Shown: piece after piece, positions 56,301-63,917 of the stretch
Position numbering within the stretch: position 1 is the first letter of the stretch
Layout: the number at the start of each line of letters is the position of its first letter
Assembly (NCBI RefSeq): GCF_027497235.1
Contig: NZ_CP114902.1
Location: 5,606,001 to 5,670,000 of the forward strand
Source of the DNA: Micromonospora sp. WMMD1128
GTDB taxonomy: Bacteria; Actinomycetota; Actinomycetes; Mycobacteriales; Micromonosporaceae
Length of the DNA: 64,000 bases
Direction: 5' to 3'
The notes under the pieces: generated by a model
The model's database searches: none
What the model saw: only the letters and a program-made list of their open reading frames with translations
What the model was told of the DNA's origin: nothing
Made by a program: the position numbers and the translations under genes

Positions 56301-57581
56301 GTGAGCACGCCGAACCGGGTCTACATCGCTCGACTCGCCGGAGTCGCCGTCTTCGACCCGAACGGCGACCAGGTCGGCCGGGTCCGGGACGCGGTCGCCC
56401 GGATCCGTGCGACCCAGCGACCGCCGGAGGTGGTGGGGTTGGTCGCCGAGATGCCGATGCGGCGACGCATCTTCCTCTCCATCAACCGGATCACCTCGAT
56501 CGACCCGGACGCCGTGGTGCTCGGCAGCGGCACCCTCAACTTGCGCCGCTTCGAGAAGCGTCCGAACGAGTTGCTGGTCCTCCAGGAACTGCTCGACCGG
56601 CGGGTCCATCTCGACACCGGGCCGGCCGGCTCGGTGGTGGACGTGGCCATGGAGTGCAGCCGCGGCGGCGAGTGGGCGTTGACCCGGGTCGCCGTCCGCG
56701 AGCAGACCAACCGGCTCACCCGCCGCGGCCACCTGCACCAGGTCGAGTGGGACCGGGTCCACGGTCTCGGCGCGGTGGGCGACAACCGGGGTACGGCCAA
56801 CCTGCTCGCCGTGCTTGAGGACATGCGCCCGGCCGACCTGGCCAACGCCCTCCAGGACCTGCCGGACGCCCGGCGCAACGAGGTGGCCGCCGCGCTTGAC
56901 GACGAACGCCTGGCCGACGTGCTGAGTGAGCTGCCCGAGCGCGACCAGGTGGAGATCCTGGCCGCGCTGGACCGGGAACGGGCCGCCGACGTGCTGGAGG
57001 AGATGGACCCGGACGACGCCGCCGACCTGCTCAACGAGCTGCCCCCGCCGGAGCAGGACGTGCTGCTCGACCTGATGGAGCCGGACGAGGCCGACCCGGT
57101 ACGCCAACTGCTGCGCTACGCCTCCGGCACCGCCGGCAGCGTGATGACCTCCGAGCCGGTGATCCTGCCGCCGGACGCGACCGTGGCCGAGGCCCTGGCC
57201 CGGATCCGGGAGCCGCAACTTCCGCCCGCCGTGGCCGCGCAGGTCTTCGTGACCCGCGCCCCGCTGACCACGCCGACCGGGCGCTACCTGGGTATGGTGC
57301 ACTTCCAGCGGTTGCTCCGCGAGCCCCCGGCCGACCTGCTCGGCGGGATCGTGCTCAACGACATCGACCCGCTCCGCACGTCGACCCCGCTTACCGAGAT
57401 CACCCGCCGGATGGCCACCTACGACATGGTGGGCATGCCTGTGGTGGACCGGAACAACCGGCTGGTCGGCGCGGTGACCGTGGACGACGTGCTTGATCAT
57501 TCCCTGCCGCGCGACTGGCGGGACCGGGACGCGGCGCCGACCCCGTCCGCCACCGACGACGGGATCGTGGACGATGACTGA
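56301..57581 (+). CDS. Cytoplasmic MgtE N-domain/CBS protein without the transport domain
   Basis: The 426-residue protein consists of a PRC-barrel-like part (VYIARLAGVAVFDPNGDQVGRVRD), a second similar part, an MgtE N-terminal domain (VLEDMRPADLANALQDLPDARRNEVAAALDDERLADVLSELPERDQVEIL, superhelical acidic repeats) and a CBS pair (SVMTSEPVILPPDATVAEAL, PLTEITRRMATYDMVGMPVVDRNNRLVGAVTVDDV). The membrane domain of MgtE magnesium channels is missing. It overlaps the DUF1003 gene by 8 bp; the DUF1003 protein supplies two membrane helices, so the pair may form a magnesium-sensing membrane complex. Confidence 0.88.
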   Translation: MSTPNRVYIARLAGVAVFDPNGDQVGRVRDAVARIRATQRPPEVVGLVAEMPMRRRIFLSINRITSIDPDAVVLGSGTLNLRRFEKRPNELLVLQELLDRRVHLDTGPAGSVVDVAMECSRGGEWALTRVAVREQTNRLTRRGHLHQVEWDRVHGLGAVGDNRGTANLLAVLEDMRPADLANALQDLPDARRNEVAAALDDERLADVLSELPERDQVEILAALDRERAADVLEEMDPDDAADLLNELPPPEQDVLLDLMEPDEADPVRQLLRYASGTAGSVMTSEPVILPPDATVAEALARIREPQLPPAVAAQVFVTRAPLTTPTGRYLGMVHFQRLLREPPADLLGGIVLNDIDPLRTSTPLTEITRRMATYDMVGMPVVDRNNRLVGAVTVDDVLDHSLPRDWRDRDAAPTPSATDDGIVDDD

Positions 57582-58182
57582 GCAGCGACGCGGCGAGCGG
57601 CTGGACCAGCCGCGCGCCCCCCGGGGCCTCCACCTGCCCCGGATCGACGCGGATTCGTTCGGCCGCTGGGCCGAGGGCATCGCCCGGGGGATGGGCACGG
57701 CCAACTTCCTCGTCTACATGACCCTGATCCTCGCCGCCTGGTTCCTGTGGAACACGCTGGCCCCGGCGCACCTGCGCTTCGACCCGTACACCTTCACGTT
57801 TCTGACGCTTGTGCTCTCCCTCCAGGCTTCCTACGCGGCCCCGCTGATCCTGCTCGCGCAGAACCGGCAGGCGGACCGGGACCGGGTCTCGCTCGACGAG
57901 GACCGGCGGCGGGCCACCATGCAGAAGGCGGACACGGAATACCTGGCCCGGGAGATCGCGGCGCTGCGGATCGCGATGGGGGACGTGGCGACCCGTGACT
58001 TCCTCCGTTCGGAGCTGGCCCGGCTGGCCGAGGAGCTGGACGAGGCGGCGGAGCGGCGGCGCAAGCTGGAGCAGCGGCGGCAGGAACGGGAGGCCCGGCG
58101 ACCGGCCGGCGGCGACCCGCTCGACGAGCCCCGCGACGAGCTCGACGGTGACTACGCCCACGACGGTCGCTACGAGAGCTGA
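57574..58182 (+). CDS. DUF1003 membrane protein
   Basis: The 202-residue protein has the DUF1003 core FGRWAEGIARGMGTANFLVYMTLILAAWFLWNTLAP then FDPYTFTFLTLVLSLQASYAAPLILLAQNRQADRDR, two membrane helices with conserved residues, and a long charged coiled-coil tail (ELARLAEELDEAAERRRKLEQRRQEREARR). Its start codon lies within the end of the MgtE-like gene, a strong sign of joint expression. The function of DUF1003 is not established. Confidence 0.9.
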   Translation: MTEQRRGERLDQPRAPRGLHLPRIDADSFGRWAEGIARGMGTANFLVYMTLILAAWFLWNTLAPAHLRFDPYTFTFLTLVLSLQASYAAPLILLAQNRQADRDRVSLDEDRRRATMQKADTEYLAREIAALRIAMGDVATRDFLRSELARLAEELDEAAERRRKLEQRRQEREARRPAGGDPLDEPRDELDGDYAHDGRYES

Positions 58183-58208
58183 GCCGGCACCGACGTAGCA
58201 TTACGGGC

Positions 58209-59354
58209 ATGTCAGCACCCGTCAGCACCATCTCCGACGCGATCCAGGCCGCGCTGGCCACCGTCAACGACCCGGAGATCCGTCGGCCGATCACCGAGCT
58301 CGGCATGGTCCGCTCCGCCGAGCGGGACGACGACGGCGTGGTCCGGGTGGAGCTGCTGCTCACCGTGGCCGGCTGCCCGCTGAAGGACAAGCTCCGCAGC
58401 GACATCACCGCCGCCGTCGGCGCGGTGCCCGGCGTCAGCCGCGTCGAGATCATCTTCGACGTGATGAGCCCGGAGCAGCGCCAGGAATTGCAGTCGAAGC
58501 TGCGCGGCGGCGGCACCGCCGAGCCGGTGATCCCGTTCGCCCAGCCCGGCTCCCGGACCCGCGTCTACGCGGTGGCCAGCGGCAAGGGCGGCGTCGGCAA
58601 GTCGAGCGTCACGGTCAACCTGGCCGCCGCGCTGGCCGCCCGCGGCCTGTCGGTCGGTGTGGTGGACGCCGACATCTACGGCCACTCGGTGCCCCGGATG
58701 CTCGGCGCCGAGGGCGCGCCGACCCGCGTCGAAGACATGATCATGCCGCCGCAGTCGCACGGCGTGAAGGTCATCTCGATCGGCATGTTCACCCCCGGCA
58801 ACGCGGCGGTCGTCTGGCGCGGCCCGATGCTGCACCGGGCGTTGCAGCAGTTCCTGGCCGACGTCTACTGGGGCGACCTGGACGTCCTCCTGCTCGACCT
58901 GCCCCCGGGCACCGGCGACATCGCGATCTCGGTGGCCCAGCTGCTGCCGAACGCGGAGATCCTGGTCGTCACCACCCCGCAGACGGCCGCCGCCGAGGTG
59001 GCCGAGCGGGCCGGCGCCATCTCGCTGCAGACCCACCAGCGGGTGGTCGGTGTGATCGAGAACATGTCCTGGCTGGAGCTGCCGGACGGCTCCCGGATGG
59101 AGGTCTTCGGCGCCGGTGGCGGCGCGACGGTGGCCGAGTCGCTGACCCGGACCATCGGCGCCCAGGTGCCGGTGCTGGGGCAGATCCCGATGGACACCCG
59201 GGTCCGTGAGGGCGGCGACGCGGGCCAGCCGATCGTGCTGGCCCAGCCGGACGCGCCGGCCGCGAAGGCCATGTTCGAGATCGCCGACCGGCTCGCGGTC
59301 CGCCGCGAGTCGCTGCTCGGCAAGCCTCTAGGCCTCAAGCCCACCACCCGCTAG
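58209..59354 (+). CDS. mrp: Mrp/NBP35-family Fe-S cluster carrier ATPase
   Basis: The 381-residue protein has an N-terminal MIP18/DUF59 domain (1-90; LTVAGCPLKDKL with a single Cys) and a deviant Walker A P-loop ATPase domain (VASGKGGVGKSSVTVNLAAAL at 122-142, DADIYGHS, LLDLPPGTGDI). Mrp/ApbC proteins carry iron-sulfur clusters to client enzymes. The usual C-terminal CPxC pair is missing: the equivalent stretch reads NMSWLELPDGSRMEVFGAGGG, which I believe is usual in actinobacteria. TAGCAT lies 7 nt before the ATG. Confidence 0.95.
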   Translation: MSAPVSTISDAIQAALATVNDPEIRRPITELGMVRSAERDDDGVVRVELLLTVAGCPLKDKLRSDITAAVGAVPGVSRVEIIFDVMSPEQRQELQSKLRGGGTAEPVIPFAQPGSRTRVYAVASGKGGVGKSSVTVNLAAALAARGLSVGVVDADIYGHSVPRMLGAEGAPTRVEDMIMPPQSHGVKVISIGMFTPGNAAVVWRGPMLHRALQQFLADVYWGDLDVLLLDLPPGTGDIAISVAQLLPNAEILVVTTPQTAAAEVAERAGAISLQTHQRVVGVIENMSWLELPDGSRMEVFGAGGGATVAESLTRTIGAQVPVLGQIPMDTRVREGGDAGQPIVLAQPDAPAAKAMFEIADRLAVRRESLLGKPLGLKPTTR

Positions 59355-59376
59355 ACCCGGTCCCCGCTCCCCCGCC

Positions 59377-59410
59377 ACCGCCCCTTCCCGGTCCACCGGG
59401 GAGGGGCGGT
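59377..59410 (+). terminator. Hairpin terminator after mrp
   Basis: A 15-bp stem with one G-U pair and loop TCCA, 22 nt after the mrp stop. Confidence 0.75.
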
Positions 59411-59433
59411 ACGCGTCTCTCCCCCTCCGCGTC

Positions 59434-59488
59434 GATCATGAAGTTGGCGGTCGCCGGATCGGGGTGTCGCGCCGTCAACTTCATGATC
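59434..59488. repeat. GATCATGAAGTT inverted repeat, copy 2
   Basis: Arms GATCATGAAGTTGGCGG and CCGTCAACTTCATGATC pair over 17 bp (one G-U). The arm core is identical to copy 1 at 25729-25784, whereas the loop is not. Confidence 0.8.
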
Positions 59489-59507
59489 ACGCGCCACCGC
59501 CCCGAGT

Positions 59508-59531
59508 GGGGTGGGGTGGGGTGGGGGTGGG
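59508..59531 (+). other. G-quadruplex-forming tract
   Basis: Five G-runs of 3-5 separated by single T residues, (GGGGT)3 then GGGGGTGGG, end directly at the tatB stop codon, between convergent genes. Confidence 0.55.
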
Positions 59532-59984
59532 TCAGGTGGCGTCGTCGTAGGAGGGGCGGGGGGCGGGCGGGGTGTGGGTGGGGGCGGCGGGGGTGGAGGC
59601 GGGGGTGGCCGGGGTGGTCACCGCGGGGCGGGGGGCGGGGGTGCGCAGATCGGCCGCCCTGGCCACGTCCTTCAGCTCGTCGTGCACGCCGGTGACGTCG
59701 GAGCGCAGGTTGTCGTACATGCTCTGGAGCGGCTTCCGGATCGCCTGCTCGTCGTCCTCGCTGAGCAGGTGCTTGCGGATGAACGCCTTGGGGTGCAGGT
59801 CCTCCAGCTGAATGTCGGTGCCCAGCTCACGGCTCAGGTCGCCGGTGGCGTTACGCGCCATGTTCCGCAGGTTGCGGACCATCCGGAGGCCGTCGCTGAT
59901 CACATTGGGAAGCCGGTCCCCGAAGATCAGCAACGCCAGGAGCAGCAGGACGCCGACCTCCCACATGTTCAGGTTCTCGAACAC
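59532..59984 (-). CDS. tatB: Sec-independent protein translocase subunit TatB
   Basis: The 150-residue protein has the TatB opening MFENLNMWEVGVLLLLALLIFGDRLPNVISDGLRMVRNLRNMA: one N-terminal membrane helix, a glycine hinge and an amphipathic helix, followed by a long charged region and a Pro/Thr/Ala tail. TatB helps recognise folded precursors with twin-arginine signals. tatA and tatC are not next to it. It is 72 bp downstream of the HtrA-type protease in the same direction, a common actinobacterial arrangement. Confidence 0.94.
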   Translation of the reverse strand: MFENLNMWEVGVLLLLALLIFGDRLPNVISDGLRMVRNLRNMARNATGDLSRELGTDIQLEDLHPKAFIRKHLLSEDDEQAIRKPLQSMYDNLRSDVTGVHDELKDVARAADLRTPAPRPAVTTPATPASTPAAPTHTPPAPRPSYDDAT

Positions 59985-60056
59985 TCCGGCCTCCTCGTCC
60001 GTGTCAGGGCAAGACTACGCACGTGAGGGGACCTCCGGGGAGGGGGTGACCGGTCC

Positions 60057-61349
60057 TCACTTCGCGTCCGCGGCGAGCGTCACCGACGCGTTCTGCCGGG
60101 ACGACCCGCGCCGGTACTCCACCGTCACCACCGAGCCCGGCGCGTACTTGCGCACCAGCGCCACCAGGTCGGTCGGGTCGGTCATCGGATGGCCGTCCAG
60201 CCGGAGCACCACGTCCCCGGTCCGCATCCCCGCCGCCGCCGCCGGCCCGGCCGGCTCGACGGCGTTGAGGCGGACCCCGCCGCCGGTGGCGCCGGTGCCG
60301 CCGACCGAGGCGCCGATCACCGTACGCCGGGCCTTGCCGGTGCCGATGATTTCCTCGGTGACCCGTTTTGCCTGGTTGATCGGGATGGCGAAGGCGAGAC
60401 CGATGTTGCCGGCCTCCTGCCCGTCGGCCACCAGCGATTTGATCGTCGAGTTCACGCCGACCACCCGGCCGCCGCCGTCCACGAGTGGGCCGCCGGAGTT
60501 GCCGTGGTTGACCGCGGCGTCGGTCTGGATCGCCGCGTAGTAGCGGGTCGGGCCGCCCGGCTCGCCCGCCTGCATGGTGCGGTCCAGCGCGCTGACGATG
60601 CCCGCGGTGACGGTGTTCGCGAGCGACAGCGGCGAGCCCATGGCGAGCACCGGATCGCCCACCGCGAGCGCGTCCGAGTCGCCGAACTGCACCGGCGTCA
60701 GTCCGCTGCGGGTCACCTTGATGACCGCGATGTCCGACTCCGGGTCCTGCCCGACCACGGTGCCGGCGGCGGTGCTGCCGTCGTTGAACAGCACCGTGGC
60801 CTTGCCCGGGCCGTCCGCGACCACGTGGTCGTTGGTGATGATGTGCCCGTCGGTGCTCACCACGAAGCCGGAGCCCTCGCTGGTCCCGCCGAAACTGGCC
60901 ACCCGGATGGTGACCACGCTGGGCAGCACCCGCTCGGCGACCCCGGCCAGTGACTCGGGTTTGCGCTGGGCGAGCGCCGGGGCCTGGCCGGTCTGCGCGC
61001 CGAGCGTCGGCACGTCCCCGCCGCGCAGGAACGCGTAGGTCAGGGCGCTGCCGAGCGAACCGGCAAGCAGCGCGGAGATCAACGAGATCAGCACCACCTG
61101 GCGCAGCCCCGGCCGGGTCGGCTGGTCCGGATCGGTGACCGGCTCCGGCTCACCGGACCCGGCGGGCGCGGCAGCCGGCACCACCACCGCCGCGGGCGCG
61201 TACGGATCCCGCCACGGGTCGGCCAGCGCGTCGGACCACCAGGGCGACGTCGTACCGCCCCCGGCGCCCTGCGGCGGCTGCCCGGGTGACGGGCCTCCCC
61301 CCGGCGCCCCGGCCCCGCCGGGCTGGCGCCAGTCCCAGCCGTCGGTCAC
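60057..61349 (-). CDS. HtrA/DegP-type serine protease with PDZ domain
   Basis: The 430-residue protein has a Pro/Gly-rich cytoplasmic N-terminus (1-90), one membrane helix (LRQVVLISLISALLAGSLGSALTYAF), an external trypsin-like domain with catalytic His in HIITNDHVVADG, Asp in ESDIAVIKV and Ser in VNHGNSGGPLVDGGG, and a C-terminal PDZ domain (GMRTGDVVLRLDGHPMTDPTDLVALV). It should degrade or refold damaged envelope proteins. GTG 61349 is preferred over 61364 because GGAGG lies 7 nt upstream. It likely forms an operon with tatB. Confidence 0.94.
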   Translation of the reverse strand: MTDGWDWRQPGGAGAPGGGPSPGQPPQGAGGGTTSPWWSDALADPWRDPYAPAAVVVPAAAPAGSGEPEPVTDPDQPTRPGLRQVVLISLISALLAGSLGSALTYAFLRGGDVPTLGAQTGQAPALAQRKPESLAGVAERVLPSVVTIRVASFGGTSEGSGFVVSTDGHIITNDHVVADGPGKATVLFNDGSTAAGTVVGQDPESDIAVIKVTRSGLTPVQFGDSDALAVGDPVLAMGSPLSLANTVTAGIVSALDRTMQAGEPGGPTRYYAAIQTDAAVNHGNSGGPLVDGGGRVVGVNSTIKSLVADGQEAGNIGLAFAIPINQAKRVTEEIIGTGKARRTVIGASVGGTGATGGGVRLNAVEPAGPAAAAGMRTGDVVLRLDGHPMTDPTDLVALVRKYAPGSVVTVEYRRGSSRQNASVTLAADAK

Positions 61350-61523
61350 GTCCGTGCCTCCCACTTCGTCCCGCGCGTCCCACGCCGGACGCCGGCGGAG
61401 CCGGACGACCGAGACGCGCGGGACCCATCCAGGATTGCACGAACGGCACGGGTGGAGTCAGGGGTTGCCCCCCCGTGATCGTCCGACGGCCGACTCGCGG
61501 CTGCGCGGGTACCGGCCCGGCTC

Positions 61524-61529
61524 TACGCT
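61524..61529 (+). promoter_or_regulatory. -10 box for the O-methyltransferase gene
   Basis: TACGCT would start transcription near 61536, giving a leader of about 45 nt with the GGAGGTG ribosome binding site at 61569-61575. Confidence 0.4.
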
Positions 61530-61579
61530 CACAGTGCCCACCCGACCCCTCGCACCAGCCCCGCACCCGGAGGTGTCCC

Positions 61580-62230
61580 ATCGCCACGGTCGCCGGTCAC
61601 GGCAGTTCGACGGCCCAGGCGCTGCAGTTCGCCGAGTCGTACGTCACCGAGGACATCGTGCTGCGCACGGCCCGCGCCCTCGCCCACGAGGTGGGCGTGG
61701 AGGCGGTGACGCCCGGCGCCGGCGCCGCGCTGCGACTGCTCGCCGCCGCCGGCAACGCCCGCGCGGTGGTCGAGATCGGCACCGGCACCGGGGTCAGTGG
61801 CGTCTGGTTGCTGCGGGGCATGCGCCCCGACGGCGTGCTCACCACGATCGACGTGGAGGTCGAATACCAGCGCATCGCCCGGCGGCTGTTCCAGGAGGCG
61901 GGCGTCCCGTCGGGGCGTACCCGGATCATCACGGGCCGGGCGCTCGACGTGCTGCCGCGCCTCGCGGACGGCGTCTACGACCTGGTCTTCGCGGACGCGG
62001 CGGCGACCGGCTTCGCGGCGTACGTGGACGCCGCGCTGCGGCTGCTGCGCCCCGGCGGGGTGCTCGCGCTCAACGGCGCGCTGGCCGCCGGCCGGATCGG
62101 CGATCCGGCCGCCCGGGACGTGGAGACGGTCACCGTGCGGGAGACCATCAAGGCCATCCGCGAGTCGGAGCACTGGGTGCCCGCGCTGCTGCCGGTCGGC
62201 CACGGCCTGCTCGCCGCCGTGAAAAGCTGA
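61580..62230 (+). CDS. SAM-dependent O-methyltransferase with an apparent AUC start codon
   Basis: The 216-residue protein resembles class I O-methyltransferases of the caffeoyl-CoA/catechol type in mycobacteria and Micromonospora: QALQFAESYVTEDIVLRTARALA at the start, VEIGTGTGVSGVWLLRGM as SAM loop, LTTIDVEVEYQRIARRLFQEAG, and DLVFADAAATGF for metal binding. The frame has no ATG, GTG or TTG between the promoter-like TACGCT and the conserved region. A perfect GGAGGTG lies 4 nt before ATC 61580, where the homologous sequence begins. An upstream in-frame GTG at 61475 lies before the predicted promoter and would add unlike sequence. Confidence 0.85.
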   Translation: MATVAGHGSSTAQALQFAESYVTEDIVLRTARALAHEVGVEAVTPGAGAALRLLAAAGNARAVVEIGTGTGVSGVWLLRGMRPDGVLTTIDVEVEYQRIARRLFQEAGVPSGRTRIITGRALDVLPRLADGVYDLVFADAAATGFAAYVDAALRLLRPGGVLALNGALAAGRIGDPAARDVETVTVRETIKAIRESEHWVPALLPVGHGLLAAVKS

Positions 62231-62260
62231 GGCCAGCCCGGCGTTCCCTGAACGCCGGAA

Positions 62261-63772
62261 TCAGCCCAGCGTCGCCAGCCAGCGCAGCAAACCGCGTACG
62301 CCCCAGCCGGTGGCGCCCTTGACCAGCTCGCCGTGCACGTCGTCGGACCACGACGGGGCGGACATGTCCAGGTGCGCCCAGCGGCCCCGCAGGTCGCCGG
62401 TGAACTCGCGGAGGAAGAGCGCCGCCACCACCGAGCCGGCGCCCCGAGCCGGGGAGCTGTGCAGGTCGGCGATGTCGCTGGCGAGATATTCCAGGTAGTC
62501 GTCGGTCAGCGGCATCCGCCAGGCGCCCTCGCCGGCCGCATTGATCGCGGCCAGCAGGTCGGTGGCCAGGTCGTCGTCGTCGCTGTAGAGCGCCGCGTGC
62601 CGCTTCCCCAGGGCAACCGCGTTCGCCCCGGTCAGCGTGGCCAGGTCGACGAGCAGGTCGGGCTTCAGCTCCCGGACCGCGTACGCCAGTGCGTCGGCCA
62701 GCACCAGCCGCCCCTCGGCGTCGGAGTTGGTGCTCTCGCTCGTCAGCCCGCCGTAGTGCCGGATGACGTCGCCCGGCCGGAAGGCGGAGCCGCTGACCAT
62801 GTTCTCGGCGAGCGGGGCGAGCGTGGTGACCCGTACCGGCAGGCGCAGCTCGGCCGCGCCGAGCGTCGCGGCGAGCACCGCGGCGGCGCCGGCCATGTCC
62901 TTGCGCATCAGCTTCATCGCCGGCACCGGCTTGATCGAGATCCCGCCGGTGTCGAACGTGATGCCCTTGCCCACCAGCACCACGTGGGTGCGCGCGTCGG
63001 CCGGCCGCCAGTCCAGCTCGACCAGGCGCGGGCTCCGCGCGGACCCGGCGCCGACGGCCAGGATGCCGCCGAAGCCCTCCGCCGCCAGTTCCTCCGGGCC
63101 GCGGACCCGCAGGTGCAGGTCGGGCCGCCCGGACGCGGCGGCGGCCACCTGGTCGGCCAACCACTCCGGGTGCTTCGTCGAGGACGGGGTGTTGGTGAGG
63201 TCCCGGGCCAGCCGGGTCATCTCGGCGGTGGCCCGGGCGGCGGCCAGCGTGTCGGCGAGCGCGTCCGGATCGGCCACCAGCACGTCGACCCGGGCCAGGG
63301 CGGCGGGCCGGGCGCCGGTCTCGGTGAGGCGGAAGCGGTAGGAGCCGAGCAGCAGCCCCTCGGCCAGTCCGCGCAGCGCCGCCTCGACCCGGCCGGACGG
63401 CGCCGCCTCGACCCGGCCGGACGGCGCCGCCTCGACCCGCTCGGGCAGCGCGATGGTGATCTGCGTCTCATCCTTCGCGGCGCGGGCCAGCGCGGCCCCC
63501 GCGGACCGCCAGTCCCGCTCGTCGCCGTCGCCGACACCGAGCAGCCAGAGGCGGCTCGGGGCGCCGCCGGGACGCAGGTGCTCGCGTATCTCACCGGCGG
63601 CGCCGGTGTGGCGGGCGACCGGCAGCAGCGCGGCCACCTCGGCCCGGATGTCGTCGCCGGGCGTGGTCGCGGTCGGCACCACCTCGGGCGGGGCGTCCGG
63701 GGCACCGGGACGAACGGGCAGGACGAGGGCGTCGGGTCCCGTGGACCCGCTCACCAGACGAATGGCCAGCAC
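62261..63772 (-). CDS. pepA: Leucyl aminopeptidase (M17)
   Basis: The 503-residue metallopeptidase has an N-terminal regulatory domain and a C-terminal catalytic domain with the dimetal site: VVLVGKGITFDTGGISIKP, MKLMRKDMAGAAAVLAA and NSDAEGRLVLADAL (NTDAEGRL in most members). It removes N-terminal residues in peptide turnover. GTG 63772 is taken as start; a GGAGG lies about 11 nt upstream. A 24-bp tandem duplication at 63381-63428 repeats GRVEAAPS in the N-terminal domain. Confidence 0.94.
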   Translation of the reverse strand: MLAIRLVSGSTGPDALVLPVRPGAPDAPPEVVPTATTPGDDIRAEVAALLPVARHTGAAGEIREHLRPGGAPSRLWLLGVGDGDERDWRSAGAALARAAKDETQITIALPERVEAAPSGRVEAAPSGRVEAALRGLAEGLLLGSYRFRLTETGARPAALARVDVLVADPDALADTLAAARATAEMTRLARDLTNTPSSTKHPEWLADQVAAAASGRPDLHLRVRGPEELAAEGFGGILAVGAGSARSPRLVELDWRPADARTHVVLVGKGITFDTGGISIKPVPAMKLMRKDMAGAAAVLAATLGAAELRLPVRVTTLAPLAENMVSGSAFRPGDVIRHYGGLTSESTNSDAEGRLVLADALAYAVRELKPDLLVDLATLTGANAVALGKRHAALYSDDDDLATDLLAAINAAGEGAWRMPLTDDYLEYLASDIADLHSSPARGAGSVVAALFLREFTGDLRGRWAHLDMSAPSWSDDVHGELVKGATGWGVRGLLRWLATLG

Positions 63773-63835
63773 GCTGGAACGTACCTCCGAAAATGCTTCA
63801 AGGCGGACAGGTTGCCACTCACCGGCCGATGAAGG

Positions 63836-63868
63836 CCCTGAGCCACCGGCCAAGCCGGTGGCTCAGGG
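63836..63868 (-). terminator. Hairpin terminator 1 after the DUF3117 gene
   Basis: A perfect 15-bp stem (63836-63850 with 63854-63868) and 3-nt loop in the gap between the DUF3117 gene and pepA. Confidence 0.75.
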
Positions 63869-63881
63869 TAGGACGAACCGC

Positions 63882-63904
63882 CCGCACGACCGGAGGTCGT
63901 GCGG
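63882..63904 (-). terminator. Hairpin terminator 2 after the DUF3117 gene
   Basis: A perfect 10-bp stem with loop GGA lies 13 nt after the DUF3117 stop, in tandem with the longer hairpin. Confidence 0.65.
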
Positions 63905-63917
63905 ATTGCTCCTCGAA

